From the NCBI GenBank assembly GCA_023205875.1, contig CP060754.1, forward strand, positions 1,054,001 through 1,118,000: 64,000 bases of DNA, given 5' to 3'. Positions within the stretch are counted from its first letter, which is position 1. Every line of letters starts with the position of its first letter. Of the stretch, positions 39,061 through 48,800 are shown in pieces. Position numbers and translations under genes: made by a program. Under the pieces are notes generated by a model, which made no database searches, was not told the DNA's origin, and saw nothing but the letters and a program-made list of their open reading frames with translations. This DNA comes from Chloropicon primus. Taxonomy: Eukaryota; Chlorophyta; Chloropicophyceae; Chloropicales; Chloropicaceae.

Positions 39061-40014
39061 CTAAAGCCTGGCGTCGGAGGCGTCCTGGAAGAAGGCCGCC
39101 TTGTGGTACTCGAGGACGCGCTCGCCCTTCTCCCTTGGGGCTCGGGCGTTCTTCGCCTCCCCCCGCTCCTCCTCCTCGTCCCTGAAGTTGTTCTCGGCCT
39201 TCCACTCCAGCGTCAGCCTCCCGAGCTCTCGCAGCTTCCAGGCCTCGTACTCGCCCTGCTTGTCCTTCTCGTCGTCCGTGTCCACGTCGTCAAAGCTCCT
39301 GTTGTCCGTGCCTCCCTTGAACTCGTTCACCGCCATCTCTTTCACCATCGCTCGGGTCTCTTGCCGCCTTCTCTGCACCTCGTCCGTTGTCCTCCACGTG
39401 GTCTGGAGCAGAGGGCCCTTCCCCTCCGAGCCCCCGCCGGCGGTCTTCCTGTCCTTCTTGGAAACGAACACCGGCTTGATCAGCTTCGCGCCGCCCCCCT
39501 CGCTCGTGTCGGTCTCGTACTCCGAGGAGTAGTACTCGTCAGAGTCCTCCTCCTTGTCGCCCTCGCCAGGCTCCGCCTCGCCAGGCCCCGCCTCCTCCTC
39601 CGCTCGGAGCTGGGCCGCCCTGATCCTCCGCCTCCGCTCCGCGAGCTCCTCCTCGTCCTCCTCCCCCTCGGTGTCCTCCCCCCTCCCCCTCAAGGCGTCC
39701 GGGACCTCGTCGTCCTCCCCGACGCCCTCCCGGTGCCTCCTTCTCCTCGCCTCCTGTCCGCCCCCCCTGTCCGCCCCCCTCCCCGCCAACCGCTGCAGCC
39801 TCCTGTCCCCCTTCCCAGGCTGCACAATCACCGGGGCAGCCGCACCCGTCGCCTTCGCCGCCGTCCCCAGGAGTCCCCCTCCCTGGGACTCCTCCTCCCC
39901 CTCCCCGGACGCCCACCTCGGTACCTGGCCCGCCCTGTAACGCGTCACCTTGGTCGTCCCCTCCTTCTTCTCCCTCTCCTTCTCACTCTGCAAAGCGTTC
40001 CTCGCCAGAGACAT
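39061..40014 (-). CDS. MFAP1: Spliceosomal protein MFAP1, short C terminus
   Basis: MFAP1 (Spp381-related) is a component of the spliceosomal B complex. The 317-aa protein carries the family core: acidic SDEYYSSEYETDTSE, then LIKPVFVSKKDRKT, ETRAMVKEMAVNEF, DDVDTDDEKDKQGEYEAWK and LEYHKAAFFQD. In animals and plants about 70 more conserved residues follow this last block; here the frame stops five residues later and no continuation with a splice donor was found downstream. The N-terminal half is Arg/Glu/Gly-rich. ATG at 40014 (MSLARNALQ) was chosen as the first with a sensible N terminus. The leader upstream is rich in GATTG units. Identity is good; the shortened end is odd. Confidence 0.83.
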   Translation of the reverse strand: MSLARNALQSEKEREKKEGTTKVTRYRAGQVPRWASGEGEEESQGGGLLGTAAKATGAAAPVIVQPGKGDRRLQRLAGRGADRGGGQEARRRRHREGVGEDDEVPDALRGRGEDTEGEEDEEELAERRRRIRAAQLRAEEEAGPGEAEPGEGDKEEDSDEYYSSEYETDTSEGGGAKLIKPVFVSKKDRKTAGGGSEGKGPLLQTTWRTTDEVQRRRQETRAMVKEMAVNEFKGGTDNRSFDDVDTDDEKDKQGEYEAWKLRELGRLTLEWKAENNFRDEEEERGEAKNARAPREKGERVLEYHKAAFFQDASDARL

Positions 40015-40347
40015 CGTGCCAAATCCTTGCGCCAATCCAATCCAATCAGAATCAGAATCCAATCAGAATCCAATCCAATCAACCGCGACGGACGCGACGC
40101 AGGCGCTTGACCGACCGACGCACTACGCACGCCTCGCCACTCTGCCCTTCCAACTTCCAACTTCCTCCCCAGGGGACCGACGAGTGCAGAGTACAGAGTG
40201 CAGACTTCCTCCTCCTCTTCGCCTTCTCCTTTGCCTTCGCCTTCCGTCCCAACCGAGCACACCGATACACGATCTCCACGCCTTCCCTCCGTCCCACCTT
40301 CACCCCTCTCCCTCTCTCTTCCTCGCCTTGGCCAACGCCCCCGCTCT

Positions 40348-40397
<50 letters not shown>

Positions 40398-40650
40398 CTC
40401 TCTCGTTTCGCGCGCAAATCCCTCGAAAACTGAAAAAGATCGATCGATCGGGGTGGACGCGGCGCTGGACAAGGAGGGGCACACTCGAGTGGGCACTTGC
40501 GGCGCTGGACAAGGAAGGAACCGGGCTCGAGGGATCTCCAGGACCACGCCACACGTCGCGCGCTCTGCCTTGAGCGGAGGAGTGGAAGTCGTGGTGATTG
40601 ATTGATTGTTTGATTGATTGATTGATTGTTTGATTTGGTTGAAGTTGAAG
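40015..40650. promoter_or_regulatory. Divergent intergenic region MFAP1/POLD1
   Basis: The 636-bp head-to-head gap has GATTG-type repeats at both ends (about 40030-40082 next to MFAP1, 40595-40636 next to POLD1) and a long (CT)n run at about 40347-40402. Open frames are Ser/Leu or Arg/Glu translations of the CT run. No gene is seen. Confidence 0.55.
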
Positions 40651-43600
40651 ATGGTGGGGAAGAGGGGAGGGGAAGAGGAAGGGAAGGAGGCGAAGAGGCA
40701 GAACACGGGGGTAGGAGGGATGCCGGGGGGATCGCAAGAGGAGGAGGTGGACATGGACGTGGAGAGGGAGCTCCTCGAGGAGGAGAACGAGCAGGATATG
40801 GTGGAGGCCTTCTTCGATGACCAGAAGCCTTCTTCTATGGATGCACCCTCGCTGGAGGACGGGGACTACGGGAGGAACTGGTGCAGGCCGCCCCTCGAGG
40901 AGGACCAGCTGGACGCGAGCACCCAGCCGCTCGTCTTCCAGCAGATCGAGTGCGACTACACGATACAGCGCGCGCACAAGGATTTCGTTCCTCCCGAGCT
41001 CAAGGGGGCAAGCGTGCCCGTTGTGCGAATGTACGGGGTCAACCGCAGCGGGAACAGCGTGTGCGCTTTCGTGCACGGGTTCGAGCCCTACTTTTACGTG
41101 GAGCTTCCCGGGAGCGGGTTCACTCCGGACGACGTGGACGCCTTCAGGCAGTCCCTGGAGAAGGAGATTATTAACTCCAGGGGGGGCGGAGTCACGAGCG
41201 GCTTCAAGAGCGTCACTCGAATCGAGGTCGAGCAGAAGAAGAGCTTGTGGGGCTACAACCCTGGGCAGAACAAGCCTTTCCTCAAGGTCACTACCCTCCT
41301 GCCCCAGTTCGTCTCCAAGTCGAGGACGATCATAGAGAGGGGCTTGAACATTCCTGGTTTGGGCCACCGGGCCTTTCGCACGTACGAGTCGAACGTGCTG
41401 TTTATCTTGAGGTTCATGATAGACTGCAAAATCGTGGGTGGAAACTGGCTCGAGTTCCCCAAGGGCTCGTACCAGGTTCGACAGGGCTCGGACAAGGCAA
41501 CGTACTCGCAGCTGGAGGTGGACGTGAGGTACGACTCTATCGTGAGCCACGCGAGCGAGGGGGAGTTCATGGACCTCGCCAAGCTGAGGATCTTGTCGAT
41601 CGATATCGAGTGCGCGGGCAGGAAGGGGCACTTCCCTGAGGCGGAGATCGATCCCGTGATTCAGATTGCGAACATGCTGACCGTGCAGGGGGAGCCCGAG
41701 CCGAGGGTGAGGAACATCCTTACTCTGGGGAGCTGCGCACCAATCGTTGGCTCGGAGGTCATGTCCTTCGACAAGGAGGCCGAGCTCTTGAAGAAGTGGG
41801 CGGATCTCGTGAGGAAGACGGACCCTGATATTATCATCGGGTACAACATCCTGAAGTTCGACTTGCCCTACCTCATCGACCGCGCGAACAAGCTGGGCGT
41901 GAAGGAGTTCTCCTACCTCGGAAGGGTCAAGAACAGCGTGGTCAGAATGAGGGACACGGTGTTCTCGTCAAAGGCTTACGGTACGAGGGAGAGCAAGGAG
42001 ATCACGATCGAGGGAAGGGTTCAGTTCGACCTGTTCACCGTCATCCAGCGCGATCACAAGCTCAGCTCTTACTCCCTGAACAACGTCTCTGCGACCTTTC
42101 TGGGAGAGCAGAAGGAGGATGTCCACCACTCCTGCATTACTGACTTGCAGAATGGCAACGAGGAAACCAGGCGGAGGCTCGCGGTGTATTGTCTGAAGGA
42201 TGCTTATCTGCCCCAGCGACTCCTGGACAAGCTGATGTACATGTACAACTACATTGAAATGGCCAGGGTCACGGGCGTACCTTTGAACTTTCTGCTGACC
42301 AGGGGCCAAAGCATCAAAGTTTTCTCCCAAATTCTGAGGAAGGCGCAGGAGAGAGGCCTCCTCGTCCCCGCGCTCAAGGGGGGAGGCCAGCAAGACGGGG
42401 TGGCCTTCGAGGGAGCGACTGTCTTGGAAGCAAATGCGGGGTACTACACGAAACCAGTCGCGACCTTGGATTTCGCGTCCTTGTACCCATCGATTATGAT
42501 GGCCCACAACCTTTGCTACTGCACGCTTTTGCCTCAAAGCATGGTCCGCACCTTGAATCCGGAGGACTACACGAAGACTCCGAGTGGCCAATACTTCGTC
42601 AAGTCTTCCCTCTCCAAAGGAATTCTGCCAGAGATCCTCGAGGAGCTTCTCGGCGCCAGGAAGAGAGCAAAAGCTGAGCTGAAGAAAGCGAAGGATGAAT
42701 TCTTGAAAGGCGTCCTCAATGGTCGCCAGCTTGCACTCAAAGTGAGCGCCAACTCCGTGTACGGCTTTACCGGGGCAACTGTGGGCAAGATGCCGTGCCT
42801 GGAGATCTCCGCGAGCGTGACCGCGTTCGGGAGGGAGATGATCATGCATACGAAGAGTCTTGTGACGCAAAAGTATTGCAAGGCGAACGGTTACGAGTTC
42901 GACAGCGAGGTCGTGTATGGTGACTCGGTCACAGCAGACACGGCTCTGCTTCTGCGCGATGATGCTGGGAAAATCGAAACTCGTCGTATCGATTCAATAT
43001 CGTCGAGCTGGAAGCGCCGAGACGACGGCAAAGAGGTTGCGTACGTTCCTGCAGTCCAGGTGATGACGGACACAGGGTTCGCGAAAATCGAGCAAGTTGT
43101 TCGTCACAAGACGAAAAAGCAAATGTATCGCGTGGTTACGCACAACGGAATTGTAGATGTCACCGAGGACCATAGCCTGCTTCTTGAAGATGCCTCGGAG
43201 GTCAGGCCAGTAGATGTTCAACTTGGCACTCGACTTCTCCACGCAAACCTCAGCGATATCGTTGTGAAAGAGCGAACTCTCGTTTCCAAACAAGAAGCGA
43301 AAGTTATGGGGTTTTTCTTTGGCGACGGAAGCTGTGGAAAATACGGATCTGGAATAGATACAAAGTACAGTTGGGCATTGAGTAACGCGGATTACGAGCT
43401 TTTGCTCTACATGCAGCAGCTCTGTCCGTTCCCCACAAAGCTTCTAGACACTTTGAAGAGTTCGGGCGTGTACAAGCTCGTCACGGTCGGAGACGTCAAA
43501 TCGGTTGTAGTGAAATATCGTGCGATGTTTTACAACGAACACCGGGAGAAGATTGTTCCTCAATGCATTTTGAACGCTTCCAATGAAGTTGTTCAGGCCT

Positions 43601-44982
43601 TCTGGACCGGGTATTATAAGGCAGATGGAGACCGTGGCAATCTGAAACCCGAAGAATACCACAATGCTGATTATGTGGATATGCCCTGTGTGCGTTGCGA
43701 TTGCAAAGGGAAAGAGGGCAGCCTCGGGTTGTACCTCGTCGGCCAGAGGCTCGGCTACAATGTCTCGATCAACACGCGGGCAGACAAGCCGGACATATTT
43801 CGGTTGACGTACACCCGGAACACCCAGAGAAGGTGTCCGACGGCAATCAAAAAGATTGTGAATCTCGGAATTACAGAGCAGTACGTCTACGATCTGACGA
43901 CGTCAAACAGCCATTTTCACGTCGGTCCAGGTAGGATGGTTGTCCACAACACGGATAGTGTCATGATCAAGTTTGGGAACAAGGACTTGAAGAAGAGCAT
44001 GGATTTGGGCGAGGAGGCCGCTCAGTACGTGAGCGACACGTTCGTCAAGCCCATCAAGCTGGAGTTCGAGAAGTGTTATTTCCCGTACTTGCTGATCTCC
44101 AAGAAGAGGTACGCTGGGCTCTTGTGGACGGAAACCGAAAAGTACGACAAGATGGACACCAAGGGTATCGAGACGGTGAGGAGGGACAACTGCGCCCTGG
44201 TGAGGAACGTGGTCTCCTCCTGCCTCGAGAAGGTCCTCATTGAGCAGGACGTCGAAGGCGCCGTCAGCTACGTGAAGAGAACGATCTCCGATCTCCTGCA
44301 GAACAAGCTCGACATGTCCCTGCTTGTGGTGACGAAGGAGCTCTCGAAGACTTCGTATGCCGCGAAGCAGGCCCACGTCGAGCTGGCGGAGAAGATGAGG
44401 AAAAGGGACGCGGCCACCGCGCCCCAGCTGGGGGACCGTGTCCCTTACGTCATCATCAAGGGCCTCAAGGGCGCCAAAGCGTACGAGAAGGCCGAGGACC
44501 CCATCTATGCCCTGGAGAACAAGCTTCCGATAGACTACGCCCACTACGTGGACCACCACCTCTCTCTGCCCCTGATGAGAATCTTCGAGCCGATCATCAA
44601 GAACCCAAAGTCCCTCCTGGTCGGGGAGCACACGAGAAAGGTCGTGAACCCGACGGGCAGGAAAACGGGCGGGGGCATGATGGGCTTCCTCACCGTCGGC
44701 GCCAAGTGCCTGGGGTGCAAGACCCCGCTTCCCAAGGGGGCCGGGAACCTGTGCAAGCACTGCAAGTCCCAGGAGGCCGACATCTACACCAAGGAGGTGC
44801 GAGCGCTGAGGGACCTCGAGGCCGGCTTCAACCGCCTCTGGACGCAGTGCCAGAGGTGCTCCGGCAGCCTCCACCAGGACGTCCTGTGCACGGCCCGGGA
44901 CTGCCCCATCTTCTACAGGAGGAAGAAGACCCAAGTCGACCTCGTGGAGCAGCAGGAGAAGGTCAACACCTTCAGCTGGTAG
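40651..44982 (+). CDS. POLD1: DNA polymerase delta catalytic subunit with in-frame intein
   Basis: This is the catalytic subunit of the lagging-strand replicative polymerase. The precursor is 1443 aa; removing the intein leaves 1101 aa, matching the usual length of about 1100. Exonuclease motifs are LSIDIECAG (Exo I), YNILKFDLPYL (Exo II) and YCLKDAYLP (Exo III); polymerase motifs are DFASLYPSIM (A), KVSANSVYGFTG (B) and YGD|TDS (C), the last being split by the intein. The C terminus has the CysA zinc site (CLGCKTP ... CKHC) and the CysB Fe-S site (CQRC ... CTARDC). ATG at 40651 is the first ATG giving a Lys/Glu-rich N terminus; an upstream ATG at 40618 is less likely. Without protein splicing the enzyme would lack a continuous active site. 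Confidence 0.96.
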   Translation: MVGKRGGEEEGKEAKRQNTGVGGMPGGSQEEEVDMDVERELLEEENEQDMVEAFFDDQKPSSMDAPSLEDGDYGRNWCRPPLEEDQLDASTQPLVFQQIECDYTIQRAHKDFVPPELKGASVPVVRMYGVNRSGNSVCAFVHGFEPYFYVELPGSGFTPDDVDAFRQSLEKEIINSRGGGVTSGFKSVTRIEVEQKKSLWGYNPGQNKPFLKVTTLLPQFVSKSRTIIERGLNIPGLGHRAFRTYESNVLFILRFMIDCKIVGGNWLEFPKGSYQVRQGSDKATYSQLEVDVRYDSIVSHASEGEFMDLAKLRILSIDIECAGRKGHFPEAEIDPVIQIANMLTVQGEPEPRVRNILTLGSCAPIVGSEVMSFDKEAELLKKWADLVRKTDPDIIIGYNILKFDLPYLIDRANKLGVKEFSYLGRVKNSVVRMRDTVFSSKAYGTRESKEITIEGRVQFDLFTVIQRDHKLSSYSLNNVSATFLGEQKEDVHHSCITDLQNGNEETRRRLAVYCLKDAYLPQRLLDKLMYMYNYIEMARVTGVPLNFLLTRGQSIKVFSQILRKAQERGLLVPALKGGGQQDGVAFEGATVLEANAGYYTKPVATLDFASLYPSIMMAHNLCYCTLLPQSMVRTLNPEDYTKTPSGQYFVKSSLSKGILPEILEELLGARKRAKAELKKAKDEFLKGVLNGRQLALKVSANSVYGFTGATVGKMPCLEISASVTAFGREMIMHTKSLVTQKYCKANGYEFDSEVVYGDSVTADTALLLRDDAGKIETRRIDSISSSWKRRDDGKEVAYVPAVQVMTDTGFAKIEQVVRHKTKKQMYRVVTHNGIVDVTEDHSLLLEDASEVRPVDVQLGTRLLHANLSDIVVKERTLVSKQEAKVMGFFFGDGSCGKYGSGIDTKYSWALSNADYELLLYMQQLCPFPTKLLDTLKSSGVYKLVTVGDVKSVVVKYRAMFYNEHREKIVPQCILNASNEVVQAFWTGYYKADGDRGNLKPEEYHNADYVDMPCVRCDCKGKEGSLGLYLVGQRLGYNVSINTRADKPDIFRLTYTRNTQRRCPTAIKKIVNLGITEQYVYDLTTSNSHFHVGPGRMVVHNTDSVMIKFGNKDLKKSMDLGEEAAQYVSDTFVKPIKLEFEKCYFPYLLISKKRYAGLLWTETEKYDKMDTKGIETVRRDNCALVRNVVSSCLEKVLIEQDVEGAVSYVKRTISDLLQNKLDMSLLVVTKELSKTSYAAKQAHVELAEKMRKRDAATAPQLGDRVPYVIIKGLKGAKAYEKAEDPIYALENKLPIDYAHYVDHHLSLPLMRIFEPIIKNPKSLLVGEHTRKVVNPTGRKTGGGMMGFLTVGAKCLGCKTPLPKGAGNLCKHCKSQEADIYTKEVRALRDLEAGFNRLWTQCQRCSGSLHQDVLCTARDCPIFYRRKKTQVDLVEQQEKVNTFSW
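42925..43950 (+). mobile_element. Intein with LAGLIDADG homing endonuclease in POLD1, pol-c site
   Basis: The 342-residue intein sits between YGD and TDS of polymerase motif C. Splicing features are all present: Ser1 (SVTADTALLL), block B TEDH at residues 80-83, block F VYDLTTSNSHFH (about 321-332), and block G ending VVHN with His341-Asn342, followed by Thr as +1 nucleophile. The endonuclease has two LAGLIDADG-type motifs, VMGFFFGDG (127-135) and FWTGYYKADGD (226-236), with acidic residues Asp134 and Asp234 kept, about 100 residues apart as in active DOD enzymes. Arginine is CGN in 16 of 21 codons, opposite to the flanking gene. The insertion point equals the pol-c site of archaeal and giant-virus family B polymerases. 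It looks complete and fit to splice. Confidence 0.95.
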
Positions 44983-45413
44983 GTTTTCGTGGTGGGACGA
45001 GAATTTCGTGGTAACATGTTGATCCAATCTAATTATCAATAAGATGATGATGCTGGTGCTGCTGGTGATGATCATCCATCCTTGGTTGCATCGCAATCGA
45101 CGTCCTCTCACGTGTCATGCCCAATGAGTGGGGTTGGTTCAGCACTCCGTTCCATCCACCACACATCACACCCGCCCCCTCTCCATCTTGGAAAGAGAGA
45201 GAGAAGAGAAGAGAAGAGAAGGGAAGCCTCCATCTTTCCAGGTAACAGCTGCTGCTCTCCAGCTCCCTCCCTCCCTCTCTCTCTTCTCTGTGTGTGTGTG
45301 TGTGTAGGGGGAGGGGTACTTTCGCGAACGAAGGTTGAGGAGGTAGGATCTCGGTGAGCACAAGGAGACGGGAGACGGAGAGGGATCACGAACCTCGAAC
45401 ACGCATGGAATGG

Positions 45414-45449
45414 ATCGCATCGCATCGCATCGCATCGCATCGCATCGCA
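45414..45449 (+). repeat. ATCGC pentanucleotide array
   Basis: About seven perfect tandem copies of atcgc lie in the NOT1 upstream region. Confidence 0.9.
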
Positions 45450-45595
45450 ATCCATCAGTCGTTTTGCTCTTGTTTTTGAACATTTCCGGAAATATCGTCC
45501 TCCTCTCCGCCCGCCGATTTTTTTGAAGGGATTTGTACAGAGGGCGGAATAGGGTTTCGAGAGGAGCGAGGAACGCCAGAGAGGGATCATCCATT

Positions 45596-45652
45596 ATGGC
45601 TGCCATGCCAGAAAGAAGAGGGACAAACGGCAGACACAAGGGAGGAGACTAG
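45596..45652 (+). other. Candidate upstream ORF of NOT1
   Basis: A complete 18-codon ORF (MAAMPERRGT...) ends in TAG four nucleotides before a possible splice donor (AG|GTAAGG at 45657). If the NOT1 leader is spliced 45657-45858, as its T-rich tract and GCGAGCAG acceptor suggest, this uORF would lie about 35-85 nt before the NOT1 ATG and could dampen translation. Transcript structure is inferred. Confidence 0.35.
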
Positions 45653-45880
45653 AGAGGTAAGGAACACGGAAGAAAGGGAGACCGGGATGGAAGGCAGGAG
45701 CACGGGACCAAGGGGACGCGTGCGTTCTCCTCCTCGTCCCCTTTCCTTGTCCTCGTCCTTCTTCTTCTTCTTCTTCGGACGAAGGGCGGGACCTCATTGA
45801 TCTCTTGGTGTCTTTTTTGTTGTTTTGTTGTTTTTTTTTTGTGTGTGCCGGCGAGCAGTTTTTAGGTTTGGGTGGAGAAC

Positions 45881-48800
45881 ATGGCGTCTCTACCGCCGGT
45901 GGTGGTGGCGGACCTCGCGAGGCAGCTGCGGAGCTCCCAGCAGATGGCAACGCCTGCGTTTGGGGAAGAGGAGCACCCGTTGCACCGCGTCTATAAGACG
46001 TGCGAAGACTACGGTGTGGCCTCGTACACTTTTTGCTTCTGCAGCCTCGTGGACACCTTTTACGGGGATCCCGGGGAGGGGGTGAGGGGGACCCTCGCCG
46101 CCGTGATTGACATGGCGCACGCGCGGCCTTTCTTCCCGGAGCTCGTGAGAGCCGCTTTGGAGAGGCAGGTGCTCACAAGCGATAGAGTGAACCCCCATTC
46201 GCTAGAGAGGCTGTGCTGCATGCTCGTCAAGCACAAGCTCGCGTTTGCTTGCGCTCTTTTGGAGCTCAAGCAGTACACGGACGCGGTGCACGACATTGAG
46301 GATATCGGGAAGCTGGTGCTCTTGGACTGCATAGCTGAACTGGACGTGGGTTTTCAGCGAGGGCACAAACACGGCATGTGGGACGAGTTCGACGAGGAGC
46401 TGGGAAGGCTCTCGCCGCTTCTTGTCCACAAAGCACTCGTGTTGGTTTCGACCATGGACAAGTCCCACAGCGGAGTAGCGGAGGCAACCGCGAAGCTCTT
46501 TCAGATCGTGTCGTCAAGGATCATGGACAGGGAGGAAAAGATTTATGACAAGCTTTATGAGATCTCTTCCAGGCCCTCTTCCTATGAATTGTTTTCCATG
46601 AAGAAGATTGAAGACATCTATACGCACGTCTGGTCTTGGAAGCTTGTCAAGCCCCTTGTGTATAACTACATGAATAAGCAAGAGGTAGGGGTTGCGGGCT
46701 TGCAGGGACTTCAGAATCTCAAGCCAAAGACCAGTCTTTCGGGAATCATGGAGGAGACTGGTTTTGCTTGCACTTCGACGGCGGGCGTCTTTCAGAAGAT
46801 CACGGGCCAGGTCGTAAGGACGAGCGCGAGGTCAATTGCCCACGTGATTGGCTTGGTTTCGGGTTGCGGTGGTGCCAAGTCAACCCAGGCCTTTGTGGCG
46901 GAGTCTCCTGATGCTTTGGCTCTCATTCTGGGCTCTTCCCTGTCGCTCGAGGGCAACTCGGGCAACATTAGTAGCGAGAGACAAGGGAGTCAGCAAAGTA
47001 GTTCAGGCTGGAATCAGCAAGTTGTTCTTGAAGGCTTGAGAGACTTGGGAGCAAAGCATGGGCTAGATTGGAACGAGGTGAAATATTGCTTTGATTACCC
47101 AAACTTTTATGTCCAAAGCGAAGAGAGCTTTGTGCGGCTGTTGAAAATGTGCAGGGATCTGTCGAAGGAACCTTTCCCCCTAGATGCAGTCTGTGGCAGG
47201 AGGTGGTCCAACACAAGGGGCCAGCTCTCACTTCTGAAGTATGTGCTAGCTCTTCAAGGGAAAGACTTAGATAAGGTATTCCACACCAGATTACCGCAGC
47301 GCGATGGACATGGCAAGGACATGGTGAATACACCCCCTGTCACCCTGGAAGGGGAAAAGGATGAAGCGACCGTTATGATGGAGAGGCGGGGCGGATCCTA
47401 TTGGCTCTCAACCATGGTTCTGGACACCTTGTATGAACTGGGTGACATTCACGGCGAGAACAAGAGGCTGGTAGAGCAGATATTGGAAATTCCAAGGAAG
47501 GAGTGCCCTCATCACTTGCTGATCACCTCGGCGCGTTGCAGGAACAACTGGAGGCTGTCAAACTTAGAAATGGTGTCCAAAATCATGCCGCCATACCTCA
47601 ACGGCCTTCCGGGCAGCATGAAAGTGCTGCAAAAGATACCCCTCTACTCGGTTATTAGGGTCATGACTGAGGAGTACGCTCGCGACCCTACTTCAATCAC
47701 AAGGGCACTGGATATCTGCCAGGAGCTGAAAGCATTGACAGATGTCCTTTGGGGAAGCTGTTATGCTTTCAGGTTGGACCTTGCGGCACTGGCGGCGAGA
47801 AGGGAGTATCTGAACTTGGAAAAGTGGCTGGCAGAAATGATGCTTACAAGGGACAGCAGTCTTTTTGTCACTGCAATCTTGGATTTTATGGGTGAGAAGT
47901 TCAAGCCTGCAGACACTAGGTCGAGCAATCAGATCCTCCTGAGCCCAGAATCTGCTCAAGTTTTCCTCCAATTTCTTCTCAAGCTTCAAGACAACTTGAG
48001 TGAGTCTGAGCAGGCTCAATTGAAGAAGATAGTTGCTCAGATGTCCTCTATGCAGACTGGGCAGGAAAATAGGAATGCGTTTGCAGCAGATGTGGAAGAT
48101 GAGGCAAATGCAAACTTCCAGAGCATTTACAGTGGCCAACAAAGTATCAGGAACGCCATTGCTATGCTCACAAAGTTGAAGAACTCTCCAAATGAAAGAG
48201 ACAACGAGATATTTGCGTGCATGATACACAACTTGTTCGACGAGTACAGGTTCTTTCCAAAGTACCCGGACAAGGAGCTTTGCATTACAGCACAGCTGTT
48301 TGGTGAACTTGTGCAGAATCAATTGGTCTCCTCGGTGACCTTGAGTATCGCACTGCGATATATCCTGGATGCTCTGTCGAAGCCACCTGCATACAAGATG
48401 TTCACTTTCGGCAAGAATGCCCTGGAGCAATTTATGACACGATTGCACGAATGGCCTAAATTCTGCTCACACTTGGTGATGATTCCAAACATAAGGCAAT
48501 CTTTTCCTGCTCTTGTGCAGTATCTGGAGTCGACATCAGGTGGTCAGCGCCAGCTGAACAGAGTGGAGTCTGCAGATGTGACGGGGGGTCAAGGGGAAAT
48601 CCAAAGCATGGCAGACTCTTACGCAAGCTCAAACATCCTGAACATGCTTCAGGGGAACATGGGCTCGCAGTCATTTGATTCTCATGGCCCCATGAAGTCA
48701 TCAAGTACATCAGCAGCTACAGCAGCAGCTGCGGCCGCCGCTGCTGCAGCTGCGGCCGTTCGCACAAGTTCGCAGGGACAAACTGGTCCACTGATTGGAG

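Larger units (their letters stand above)
44983..45880. other. Intergenic region upstream of NOT1 with simple repeats
   Basis: This 898-bp gap holds a (gaaga)n-like run (about 45196-45222), a (TG)n run (about 45289-45306), an (ATCGC)n array (45414-45449), a palindromic ccggaaatatcg element (45482-45497), a short upstream ORF at 45596-45652 and a possible 5'UTR intron (45657-45858). No protein gene was recognised. Confidence 0.5.

Noticed and set aside
40300-41631. A 443-codon minus-strand frame across the POLD1 start and the CT tract
   Set aside because: Antisense of POLD1 fused to translation of a (GA)n run.
42925-43950. Reading the POLD1 insertion as an unspliced intron
   Set aside because: The segment is open over 342 codons, encodes ordered intein blocks, starts with tcggtc rather than a GT donor at the junction and ends with HN before Thr.
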